NCBI GenBank assembly: GCA_030590275.1
Contig: JAUUYV010000123.1
Coordinates: forward strand, 1-6,039
DNA from: Porticoccaceae bacterium
Lineage (GTDB): Bacteria; Pseudomonadota; Gammaproteobacteria; Pseudomonadales; Porticoccaceae
Direction of reading: 5' to 3'
Length of the DNA: 6,039 nt
The position numbers and the translations under genes were made by a program. Of this stretch, positions 1 through 5,908 are shown piece after piece. A model generated the notes under the pieces. It was not told the origin of the DNA. It saw only the letters and a program-made list of their open reading frames with translations, and ran no database searches. Numbering within the stretch: the first letter of the stretch is position 1; each line of letters starts with the position of its first letter.

Positions 1-1
1 C

Positions 2-139
2 ATCCAGATGCATGGCGGTATAGGCATGACAGACGAAGAAGAGGCGGGCTTGTTTCTCAAAAGAGCGAGGGTGGCGGAGCAAACCTTTGGCGGTATTGGT
101 TTCCATATGAACCGTTGGGGTGAACTTAATAATCTGTAA
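2..139 (+). CDS. Acyl-CoA dehydrogenase, C-terminal fragment (5' end outside window)
   Basis: The reading frame is open from the window edge to TAA at 137-139 and gives the last 45 residues of the protein. The segment starts IQMHGGIGMTDEEEAG and continues with LFLKRARVAEQTFGG. This is the C-terminal helical domain signature of acyl-CoA dehydrogenases: Q-x-H-G-G-x-G-x-T, then an acidic patch, then a K-R-A helix. In the family, this domain helps bind FAD at the dimer interface, and the enzyme introduces a 2,3-double bond into acyl-CoA thioesters in the cytoplasm. The QMHGGIGMT form with a following LKRAR is frequent in dehydrogenases of lipid and steroid side-chain degradation, but substrate chain length cannot be judged from this fragment. 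The catalytic base lies upstream and is not visible. The small membrane-protein gene starts 23 nt after the stop and is probably co-transcribed. Confidence 0.88.
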   Translation: MQMHGGIGMTDEEEAGLFLKRARVAEQTFGGIGFHMNRWGELNNL

Positions 140-162
140 CTGCGAGTATAGAGGTCGTCATC

Positions 163-363
163 ATGCGGATCATTATTTTAATGCTTGTTCTCGGTATCAC
201 CATGTATTTGGTGATGAGGCAGGTCGAAGAAGTAACACCTACTGAAGGCCCGGGTAGCGGCGTGATGTATGGCAAGGAGTTGGAAGCGGCTCGGGGTGTT
301 GAGAAGCTTTTGCAGGAGGGGGCTGACAAACGGCTCAAGCAGGCGGATGAGCTGACCCGATAG
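163..363 (+). CDS. Small single-span membrane protein of unknown function (66 aa)
   Basis: I do not recognise a family. The ATG at 163 is preceded by GAGG at 151-154 with 8 nt spacing, a good ribosome binding site, and the stop is TAG at 361-363. Residues 2-18 (RIIILMLVLGITMYLVM) form one hydrophobic helix with a single Arg before it. A Pro/Gly-containing linker follows (TPTEGPGSG, about residues 26-34). The tail is charged and helix-prone from about residue 37 to the end, rich in Glu, Lys, Ala and Leu (AARGVEKLLQEGADKRLKQA). There is no lipobox Cys, so the N-terminus is more likely a retained membrane anchor than a lipoprotein signal. The gene lies 23 nt downstream of the acyl-CoA dehydrogenase stop, which suggests one operon. 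Its role cannot be inferred beyond membrane association. The overlapping antisense frame has no comparable support. Confidence 0.68.
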   Translation: MRIIILMLVLGITMYLVMRQVEEVTPTEGPGSGVMYGKELEAARGVEKLLQEGADKRLKQADELTR

Positions 364-383
364 TTATAATGGGTTGAGTCATG

Positions 384-405
384 GGTTCGGACAGAAAACC
401 GAACT
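384..405 (+). terminator. Short hairpin after the small membrane-protein gene (weak terminator candidate)
   Basis: GTTCGG at 385-390 pairs with CCGAAC at 399-404 around an 8-nt loop, and a G-U pair at 384/405 can extend the stem. It lies 20 nt after the stop of the 66-aa gene, where an operon end would be expected. The downstream sequence on the + strand is A-rich (TAAAAATAAT), not a T-run, so it is not a canonical intrinsic terminator. It may instead be a 3'-end stabilising hairpin or chance. Confidence 0.25.
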
Positions 406-423
406 AAAAATAATAGATAAAAC

Positions 424-511
424 ATCTAACAGCAATGCTGTTTGGATTTGTGCTTAAGTTGTTAGCACCTTAGCGGGACTTCAAATCCAGGGAAAGCCCT
501 CCAAGTAGGGC
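424..511 (+). other. Cluster of inverted repeats; possible structured RNA or overlapping regulatory dyads
   Basis: Several complementary arms fall in 88 nt. AACAGC (428-433) pairs with GCTGTT (437-442) across a 3-nt loop. TGGATTTG (443-450) pairs with CAAATCCA (482-489). GTGCT (450-454) pairs with AGCAC (464-468) inside that loop, sharing base 450. GCCCT (496-500) pairs with AGGGC (507-511). An alternative arm pair is CTAACAGC (426-433) with GTTGTTAG (458-465), including one G-U pair, so two mutually exclusive folds are possible. I recognise no riboswitch or ncRNA family. Without conservation data this could be chance pairing in moderately AT-rich DNA. Confidence 0.25.
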
Positions 512-691
512 AGAATAAAGACTTTTCGTCAGGATTAATATTTTATTGCGCGGACCTACAGCGCTGCCTTTTTGCATTCGCGAGGAGGTTCAAGATCATC
601 CATTCGATTTAACCAGGTCGCCAGTTGATGTGTTGACATCACTATTTTTATATCATGCAAAAACCGTATCATAAGATCATTAATTATGCAT

Positions 692-720
692 TAGACAAAT
701 GTCGAGGTAGTTTTTACTAT
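692..720 (+). promoter_or_regulatory. Candidate sigma-70-type promoter for the RND transporter
   Basis: TAGACA at 692-697 matches the -35 consensus TTGACA at five of six positions. TACTAT at 715-720 matches the -10 consensus TATAAT at four of six. The spacer is exactly 17 bp (698-714). The AT-rich stretch immediately upstream (641-690) could serve as an UP element. Transcription from about 727 would give a leader of roughly 195 nt before the ATG at 922. This is pattern matching only; a start site has not been shown. Confidence 0.35.
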
Positions 721-911
721 TCCTGCCTTTATGTTGGAGCACTAGCTGCCCGCTGAGCGATGTGTCTGGATTCTGGACGTTATTTTGGGTTAGCGCTTGA
801 GTGTCGGCAATCTATAGGCGCCCGGTGTTTGCAAATAAGGGTCTGTCAAAAAGCCAGTTTGCGTCGACACGCGGCTAACAAAATGGCGGCTTTGGCTAAT
901 TAAGTAACCTT

Positions 912-916
912 GGAAG
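912..916 (+). promoter_or_regulatory. Ribosome binding site deciding the transporter start
   Basis: GGAAG at 912-916 lies 5 nt before the ATG at 922. It favours that ATG over the in-frame TTG at 910, which has no purine-rich SD sequence upstream and would itself overlap this site. Confidence 0.5.
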
Positions 917-921
917 TAAGT

Positions 922-3321
922 ATGTCAAAGGCAAGAATTACCAGCTGGTTTGAGCGCAAATTGTTCTCTCATCGTATCGCTATTTTAGGCGTCTTTGTAG
1001 TCATCAGTCTGTTTATGGTTTATCACGCATCAAGTCTTCGGATGGAGGCTGGTTTTGAAAAGCTACTTCCTCTCGAGCACGATTATGTCAAAACGTTGGT
1101 TGAATACCGCAAGGAATTTGGTAGCGGCAATCAGTTAATTGTCGCGCTCACGGTAGATGAGGGTGACATTTTCACTAAAGAGTTTTTTGATGCGCTAAAG
1201 ATTGCCAACGAAGAAGTTTTCTTTCTACCCGGGGTCGCCCGCAATACGGTGACATCGATATTAACACCTAATGTCACCTTTGCTGAGCTCGTCGAAGATG
1301 GCTTTCGCGGAGGTAATGTAGTTCCTGCTGAATTCCGGGCTACTGTCGAATGGTTCCCTGTTGTTCGGAACAATATTATTAAATCTGGTCGTCTGGGAAG
1401 CCTGGTAGCCAGTGATTTTTCCGGTGCGTTGATTCGAGCAGAATTACTCGATATCAATCCGAATACTCAGGAGCCTCTTGATTATCAGAAGGTGGCTAAA
1501 AATATCGAGGAAAAAATTCGCGGAAACGTTGAAACCGATACCATTAAAGTTCGGATAATTGGGTTTGCAAAATCTTCAGGCGATATAGCCGACGGAGCGC
1601 GGGTCGTCATGAGCTTCTTCGCGGCCACATTAATTTTTACCGGGCTGCTTTTATACCTTTACACCGGCTTGATTAGAGCCACTATATTACCGGTCTTCAG
1701 TGGCCTGGTGGCGGTTATCTGGCAGATGGGCTTATTACCCCTCATGGGCTTCGGGCTTGACCCCATGAGTATTCTGGTTCCATTCCTGGTGTTCTCAATT
1801 GGGATTAGTCATGGGGTTCAGAAAATTAACGCCTGGCTCAACGAGATACTCTACGGCGGCGCCTGGAATGATGACGGCGAACCGGTCGTACCGGCACCAG
1901 CTATGGCCACAGGTGTTGACGGGCTTGTTGCCGCAAGACGCGCGTTCCAGGCCTTGTTCATTCCAGGAATCATTGCTTTGATCAGTGACACCGTCGGATT
2001 TTTGACTGTGCTGTTGATTGATATTGGAATCATTAGAGAAATGGCTATCGCTGCAACGGTGGGTGTGGCAGCGATTATTTTCACCAATCTGGTTTTGCTG
2101 CCCATATTACTTTCCTATATTAATGTCAGGGACCTGGACAGATTGCGTGCCAAGCACGAGGCTACTGAGCACAAGCTAGACCGCCTGTGGCGGAGCTTCG
2201 CCAAGCTTACCCGTGTTAAACCGAGCCTCCTGATAATAGGCATCTGCGTACTGCTGACCATTTGGGGCGCCATAAAAAATAACGATCTAAAGATCGGTGA
2301 CTCGCAGGTCGGCGTCCCTGAGTTGCGTGAAGACGCACGTTACAACGTTGATAGCCGCGTGATCACCGAGAGATTTACCATTGGTATCGACAAGTTGACT
2401 GTTATGGTCGAATCAAAAGACAACGCCTGTGTTAGTCATGAAGTCATGAAGGAGATCGATCGGTTCTCATGGCATGTTAGAAATTTGCCAGGTGTTCAGT
2501 CTGTAGATTCTCTGGCTGATCGCTTTAAAGTTTATCTCATGGCCAACAACGAAGGTAGTCCACGCTGGTTCAGCCTGTCTCGAAATTCTCAGGCCATGAG
2601 CTCTGCGCTTTGGCACATGGGTTCGGGTGCAGATGAATACATGAACTCCACCTGTAACGCCATGCCGATCAATATCTACACAGCCAATCACAAAGCAGAA
2701 ACGATCAATACCATTATTGAAGGAATTAACACGTTTAAATCGGCACTACCTGAAGAAGTGTTCAAGCTAAGGCTGGCCACAGGTAATGTCGGTATTATTG
2801 CTGCGACTAATGTAGCAGTTGAAGAAGCTCAGCTGCCGATAATGGTCTGGGAGTATATGGCAATAATAGTGCTGACTATTATCACCTTCCGTTCCGTTGG
2901 GGGGATGATGTGTATTATTCTGCCTTTATCTATGGTGTCCGTTTTATGCTATGCCCTAATGGCTATTCTAGATATTGGCTTGAAGGTTAATACCCTGCCT
3001 GTGGTGGCATTGGGTGTGGGGGTGGGGGTAGATTATGCGGTATATATTTATAGTCGCATGGATGATTATATTTCTCGAGGTGAGTCCTTAGAGGAGTCTT
3101 TTTATCAGGCTATGCGACTCACTGGCAAGCCAATTATCTTTACCGGCGTGGTTTTGGGCGTCGGTGTTGGCGCCTGGATTTTTGCACCCTTAAAATTCCA
3201 GGCCGATATGGGTATATTGTTAACCTTTATGTTTGTGGTCAATATGCTTGGTGCGATTATCGTCATGCCGGCCCTGGCTCGATGGTTGCTACGTTCTAAG
3301 TTAAAACTAAACAAACTATGA
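922..3321 (+). CDS. MMPL/RND-superfamily transporter (efflux RND permease-like, 799 aa)
   Basis: An inner-membrane, probably proton-driven permease of the RND superfamily, of the roughly 800-residue MMPL/HAE3-like type. It shows the RND layout of two repeats: TM1 at about residues 20-36, a periplasmic loop of roughly 190 residues, and five clustered TMs (about 229-398); then TM7 (about 434-451), a second loop of roughly 185 residues, and five TMs (about 638-792). The second-half TM4 motif GVGVDYAVY carries Asp704-Tyr705, matching the Asp-Tyr proton-relay pair of MmpL proteins. The equivalent first-half motif is GISHGVQ with His297 in place of Asp. Family members export lipids, hopanoids or other hydrophobic compounds, and similar genes are common in lipid and steroid catabolic clusters; the substrate here is unknown. 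No membrane-fusion or outer-membrane partner gene is adjacent. The ATG at 922 was chosen because of GGAAG at 912-916; an in-frame TTG at 910 would add four residues. Length and topology look complete. Confidence 0.9.
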   Translation: MSKARITSWFERKLFSHRIAILGVFVVISLFMVYHASSLRMEAGFEKLLPLEHDYVKTLVEYRKEFGSGNQLIVALTVDEGDIFTKEFFDALKIANEEVFFLPGVARNTVTSILTPNVTFAELVEDGFRGGNVVPAEFRATVEWFPVVRNNIIKSGRLGSLVASDFSGALIRAELLDINPNTQEPLDYQKVAKNIEEKIRGNVETDTIKVRIIGFAKSSGDIADGARVVMSFFAATLIFTGLLLYLYTGLIRATILPVFSGLVAVIWQMGLLPLMGFGLDPMSILVPFLVFSIGISHGVQKINAWLNEILYGGAWNDDGEPVVPAPAMATGVDGLVAARRAFQALFIPGIIALISDTVGFLTVLLIDIGIIREMAIAATVGVAAIIFTNLVLLPILLSYINVRDLDRLRAKHEATEHKLDRLWRSFAKLTRVKPSLLIIGICVLLTIWGAIKNNDLKIGDSQVGVPELREDARYNVDSRVITERFTIGIDKLTVMVESKDNACVSHEVMKEIDRFSWHVRNLPGVQSVDSLADRFKVYLMANNEGSPRWFSLSRNSQAMSSALWHMGSGADEYMNSTCNAMPINIYTANHKAETINTIIEGINTFKSALPEEVFKLRLATGNVGIIAATNVAVEEAQLPIMVWEYMAIIVLTIITFRSVGGMMCIILPLSMVSVLCYALMAILDIGLKVNTLPVVALGVGVGVDYAVYIYSRMDDYISRGESLEESFYQAMRLTGKPIIFTGVVLGVGVGAWIFAPLKFQADMGILLTFMFVVNMLGAIIVMPALARWLLRSKLKLNKL

Positions 3322-3348
3322 GTCGGGTATCGGCGTGATCAGCTGACT
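3321..3348 (+). terminator. Weak hairpin at the transporter stop codon
   Basis: AGTCGG at 3321-3326 can pair with CTGACT at 3343-3348 (six pairs including one G-U) across a 16-nt loop, followed by TTATTTG. A second small hairpin, CTAAC (3375-3379) with GTTAG (3385-3389), lies further down in the 119-nt gap. Neither is a strong intrinsic terminator, so read-through into the sulfatase gene is plausible. Confidence 0.2.
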
Positions 3349-3426
3349 TTATTTGTCGTGAACAGATTTATCGACTAACTTTATGTTAGACCGTGGGTAT
3401 TGAACAAACCAGCATTTTAATAATAA

Positions 3427-3432
3427 GAGGAG
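3427..3432 (+). promoter_or_regulatory. Strong ribosome binding site deciding the sulfatase start
   Basis: GAGGAG at 3427-3432 lies 8 nt before the ATG at 3441. It selects that ATG over the upstream in-frame GTG at 3393. The choice also puts the lipoprotein signal peptide exactly at the N-terminus. Confidence 0.8.
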
Positions 3433-3440
3433 TACGTCCG

Positions 3441-5822
3441 ATGAAATACCTGGTGTTAGTCTTTCTAGCAATTGTCCTCGGGGCTTGTAATGACGACTCG
3501 GCAAGTGTCAATGAATTTGAGTCATCACCCGGAGCGGCAACTGTACCGGTTTCGAAATTGGCTCGCTCCGACGCTTCTGACATGAAAGCGCCCGATATCG
3601 TCACGAAGAAGGTCGATGGTTTTGGTGGTGTAATTGCAAAAACCTACAAGGACTCAAAAGAATGGTGGGCGCCGGAAACGCGACCCAAAAAAGATGCACC
3701 TAATGTCATTATATTTTTGTTGGACGACGTTGGTTTTGCTCAGGTCGGTAGTTTTGGTGGTCAAATAAAAACACCAAATATTGATGCGCTAGCGGCCAAC
3801 GGTCTGCGGTTTAATAACTTTCACACCACGGCCCTGTGTTCTCCATCCAGGGCCTCCCTGATGGCTGGACGCAACCCGCACTCTATCGGCCTGGGTAGTC
3901 ATGCACTCACAGCCATGGGCTTTCCTGGCTATAACGCTATGATGCCGCCATCCGCCAAATCCGTCGCCAATTACCTCCAGGATGCGGGTTATGTAAATTA
4001 CGCTCTGGGTAAGTGGGACCACACGCCACTTTATGAGGTATCTCAGGTGGGGCCATTCGATCGTTGGCCTAGCGGTGAAGGCTTCCAGCATGCCTATACC
4101 TTTATGGCGGCGGATGTTCATCAGTTTGTGCCGGTTATGTGGAATGATCATACGCCTGACACCTATCACAAAACTGAGCATCTGGATAAAGACCTGGCTG
4201 ACCGTGCCATTAACTGGATTACGGGCCACAAATCAATCAAGAAAGATTTGCCTTTTATGATGCTGTGGGCCTCGGGTTCCATGCATGCGCCGCACCACGC
4301 GCCCGATAACTACCTTGATAAGTACAAAGGCAAGTTCGATGCGGGTTGGGATGTGGCACGGGATGAAATATTAGCGCGCCAGATCGCGCTGGGTGTTATT
4401 CCCGAAGACACAAAGCTTACTGAGCGTCTTGATATTATTCCCGAGTGGGATTCGCTGTCAGCAAAAGAGCGCCAGCTTTACGCCCGGCAGATGGAAGTTT
4501 TTGCCGCACAGATGGAATATGTCGACCATCAGATTGGTCGTGTTATTGATGAACTCAAAAGAATTGATGAATTTGATAACACTCTAATTTTTGTCACCTC
4601 CGACAATGGGGCTAGTGCTGAGGGCGGCCTGGCGGGCACCTTTAACGAAACCTATGTGCTTAACGGTTTGCAAACGGAACTCGATGCTAATCTGCGTCAC
4701 CTCGACGACTGGGGTCGCGAAAACACTTACCCTCACTACCACGCGGGGTGGGCGATGGCGGGCAATACGCCGTTCCGTTATTTCAAACAAACCTCACACC
4801 GCGGTGGTCAGCAGGATCATATGGTCGTTCACTGGCCCGATGGTATAAAAGCAAAAGGTGAGATACGCAATCAGTACCACCATATTTCTGATGTTACTCC
4901 GACCATTCTAGAGGCCGCTGGTGTTCCTGTTCCTGATGAATATAACGGCGTAAAACAACGTCCCCTCGATGGCACATCTATGATGTATGCCTTTGATCAG
5001 CCCGATGCGCCCAACCAGAAAAAGCGTCAGTACTATGAGATGTTTGGCAATCGAGCGATTTGGGTAGATGGCTGGAAGGCTGTTGCCCTGCACGCTAATC
5101 GTATGCCATGGGAGCTTAACAAGCGTTCGCTTTTCAAAGATGACCCATGGGAGCTTTATCACGTCGCTAAAGATTTTTCTGAAAGTACAGATTTATCTGA
5201 GCAGTACCCAGAAAAGCTGGCTGAATTGCGTGAAATCTTTGATGAAGAAGCCTGGAAGTACAATGTTTATCCCCTCAATGACGATATGCTGACACGCTTA
5301 ACCAAGCAACAGGACCGCTTGTTTGGCGACCAGAAAGAGTTTGTTTATTTTTCCCCGGGTGCCACCCGCATTGCAGAAAAGGCTTCAGTGCCGGTTAAGA
5401 ATCGCGCTCACAGGATTGAAACAACGATTCAACTCAGTGGCAATGAAGAAGGAGTTATTGCCGCTGTCGGGGGTATGACTGGTGGCTTTTCAATGTTTAT
5501 TCAAGATAATAAATTACACTTTGATTACAACTATCTTGATGGTGTTCACTACCAGCTGAGTTCAGTCGCTTTGCCTACAGGAAAAACTGATTTGAAATTT
5601 AATTTCATTAAAACTGGCTTGTTTGAAGGCACCGGGGAGCTTTATGTTAATGGCGAAAAAGTTGACGAGGTATACATGCCAAAAATGCACAGGAGTACTT
5701 ATTCTCTTGCAGAGACATTTGATATTGGCCGCGATACGGGGACCCAGGTCTCAAAGCTTTATACCGATCCATTTGTTTTCACAGGCAGTCTTGATCGTGT
5801 GAAAATCACCTTGACCGATTAG
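3441..5822 (+). CDS. Lipoprotein arylsulfatase, type I formylglycine-dependent (793 aa)
   Basis: This hydrolyses a sulfate ester, probably from the periplasmic or outer face of the envelope. Residues 1-15 form a lipoprotein signal peptide ending in the lipobox LGAC, with Cys16 as the lipidated residue. A low-complexity linker follows to about 80. The alkaline-phosphatase-like sulfatase domain runs from about 86 to 515. It has Asp95-Asp96 in FLLDDVG (metal binding), Cys133 in the signature CSPSRASLMAGR (converted to formylglycine) with Arg137, Lys191 in GKWDH, His282 in HAPHHAP, Asp388-Asn389 in TSDNG (metal binding) and Lys449 in FRYFK. After the C-terminal subdomain, a beta-sandwich, LamG-like region occupies about 650-793 and contains the ETFDIGRDTGT motif typical of long arylsulfatases. 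The usual GKWH motif reads GKWDH here, so Asp193 sits where a catalytic His is expected and His194 follows. The gene lies 119 nt after the transporter and 86 nt before the dioxygenase. The class is certain; the substrate is unknown. Confidence 0.95.
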   Translation: MKYLVLVFLAIVLGACNDDSASVNEFESSPGAATVPVSKLARSDASDMKAPDIVTKKVDGFGGVIAKTYKDSKEWWAPETRPKKDAPNVIIFLLDDVGFAQVGSFGGQIKTPNIDALAANGLRFNNFHTTALCSPSRASLMAGRNPHSIGLGSHALTAMGFPGYNAMMPPSAKSVANYLQDAGYVNYALGKWDHTPLYEVSQVGPFDRWPSGEGFQHAYTFMAADVHQFVPVMWNDHTPDTYHKTEHLDKDLADRAINWITGHKSIKKDLPFMMLWASGSMHAPHHAPDNYLDKYKGKFDAGWDVARDEILARQIALGVIPEDTKLTERLDIIPEWDSLSAKERQLYARQMEVFAAQMEYVDHQIGRVIDELKRIDEFDNTLIFVTSDNGASAEGGLAGTFNETYVLNGLQTELDANLRHLDDWGRENTYPHYHAGWAMAGNTPFRYFKQTSHRGGQQDHMVVHWPDGIKAKGEIRNQYHHISDVTPTILEAAGVPVPDEYNGVKQRPLDGTSMMYAFDQPDAPNQKKRQYYEMFGNRAIWVDGWKAVALHANRMPWELNKRSLFKDDPWELYHVAKDFSESTDLSEQYPEKLAELREIFDEEAWKYNVYPLNDDMLTRLTKQQDRLFGDQKEFVYFSPGATRIAEKASVPVKNRAHRIETTIQLSGNEEGVIAAVGGMTGGFSMFIQDNKLHFDYNYLDGVHYQLSSVALPTGKTDLKFNFIKTGLFEGTGELYVNGEKVDEVYMPKMHRSTYSLAETFDIGRDTGTQVSKLYTDPFVFTGSLDRVKITLTD

Positions 5823-5847
5823 CGCGATAGAATGAATTGTCGGTCAG
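5811..5847 (+). terminator. Inverted repeat spanning the sulfatase stop codon
   Basis: TGACCGA at 5812-5818 pairs with TCGGTCA at 5840-5846, and G-U pairs at both ends can lengthen the stem. The loop of about 20 nt contains the TAG stop (5820-5822). A T5 run occurs only about 10 nt after the stem (5860-5864), so this is not a classical terminator. It may be a weak terminator, an RNA processing or stability element, or chance. Confidence 0.25.
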
Positions 5848-5894
5848 CCCATAAGCGTTTTTAATATCTGCGATTTGAAATAAAAATACATGCT

Positions 5895-5899
5895 AGGAG
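5895..5899 (+). promoter_or_regulatory. Ribosome binding site of the dioxygenase
   Basis: AGGAG at 5895-5899 is placed 9 nt before the ATG at 5909. This good SD sequence fixes the start of a gene of which only the first codons lie in the window. Confidence 0.7.
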
Positions 5900-5908
5900 T
5901 AGCAAATT

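Larger units (their letters stand above)
364..921. other. Non-coding intergenic region (about 560 nt) between the acyl-CoA dehydrogenase and transporter transcription units
   Basis: No gene is supported here. The longest forward ATG frames are 12 codons (435-473), 33 codons (655-756) and 47 codons (760-903). None has a good ribosome binding site or a recognisable product. The region holds clustered inverted repeats at 384-511, an orphan SD-like GAGGAGG at 582-588 with no start codon at a suitable distance, an AT-rich block at 641-690 with repeated ATCAT words, and a promoter candidate at 692-720. Further short dyads and a repeated GGCTAA (873-878 and 894-899) lie just before the transporter. 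Its length and content fit a boundary between two transcription units with the leader of the transporter. Confidence 0.6.

Noticed and set aside
126..425. 99-aa open frame on the minus strand over the small membrane-protein gene
   Set aside because: The forward frame has an SD at the right distance and a coherent membrane-anchor layout. The reverse product is low-complexity (Ser/Thr-rich) and has no recognisable domain.
424..467. Integron attC-like pair: ATCTAAC (424-430) and GTTAGCA (461-467)
   Set aside because: The second core does not fit GTTRRRY, the distance is shorter than usual for attC, and there is no integrase or cassette context.
435..473. 12-codon hydrophobic mini-frame (MLFGFVLKLLAP)
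   Set aside because: No SD and too short to judge; the start lies inside a hairpin.
475..489. tRNA T-arm-like TTCAAATCC
   Set aside because: No acceptor stem, D-arm or anticodon arm can be assembled around it.
633..638. Perfect TTGACA as a -35 box
   Set aside because: No acceptable -10 at 16-18 bp; the nearest TATCAT is only 12 bp away.
655..756. 33-codon forward frame starting in the AT-rich block
   Set aside because: No SD upstream, and it overlaps the promoter candidate; no recognisable product.
817..832. Sigma-54-type promoter resembling GG-N10-GC
   Set aside because: The GG to GC distance is 12, not 10, and the flanking consensus bases do not match.
760..903. 47-codon forward frame ending just before the transporter start, as a possible leader peptide
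   Set aside because: No good SD, Cys/Arg-rich random-looking composition, and a stop-free run of this length is expected in roughly one in ten random frames.
910..921. TTG start for the transporter, adding 4 residues
   Set aside because: No SD before it, whereas GGAAG at 912-916 fits the ATG at 922.
3393..3440. Upstream GTG start for the sulfatase, adding 16 residues
   Set aside because: No SD before the GTG, and it would bury the lipoprotein signal peptide. The ATG at 3441 has an excellent SD and a correct N-terminus.
3789..4229. 146-aa open frame on the minus strand inside the sulfatase gene
   Set aside because: It lies wholly over the conserved catalytic domain of the sulfatase on the other strand and has no recognisable motif; it is a shadow frame.
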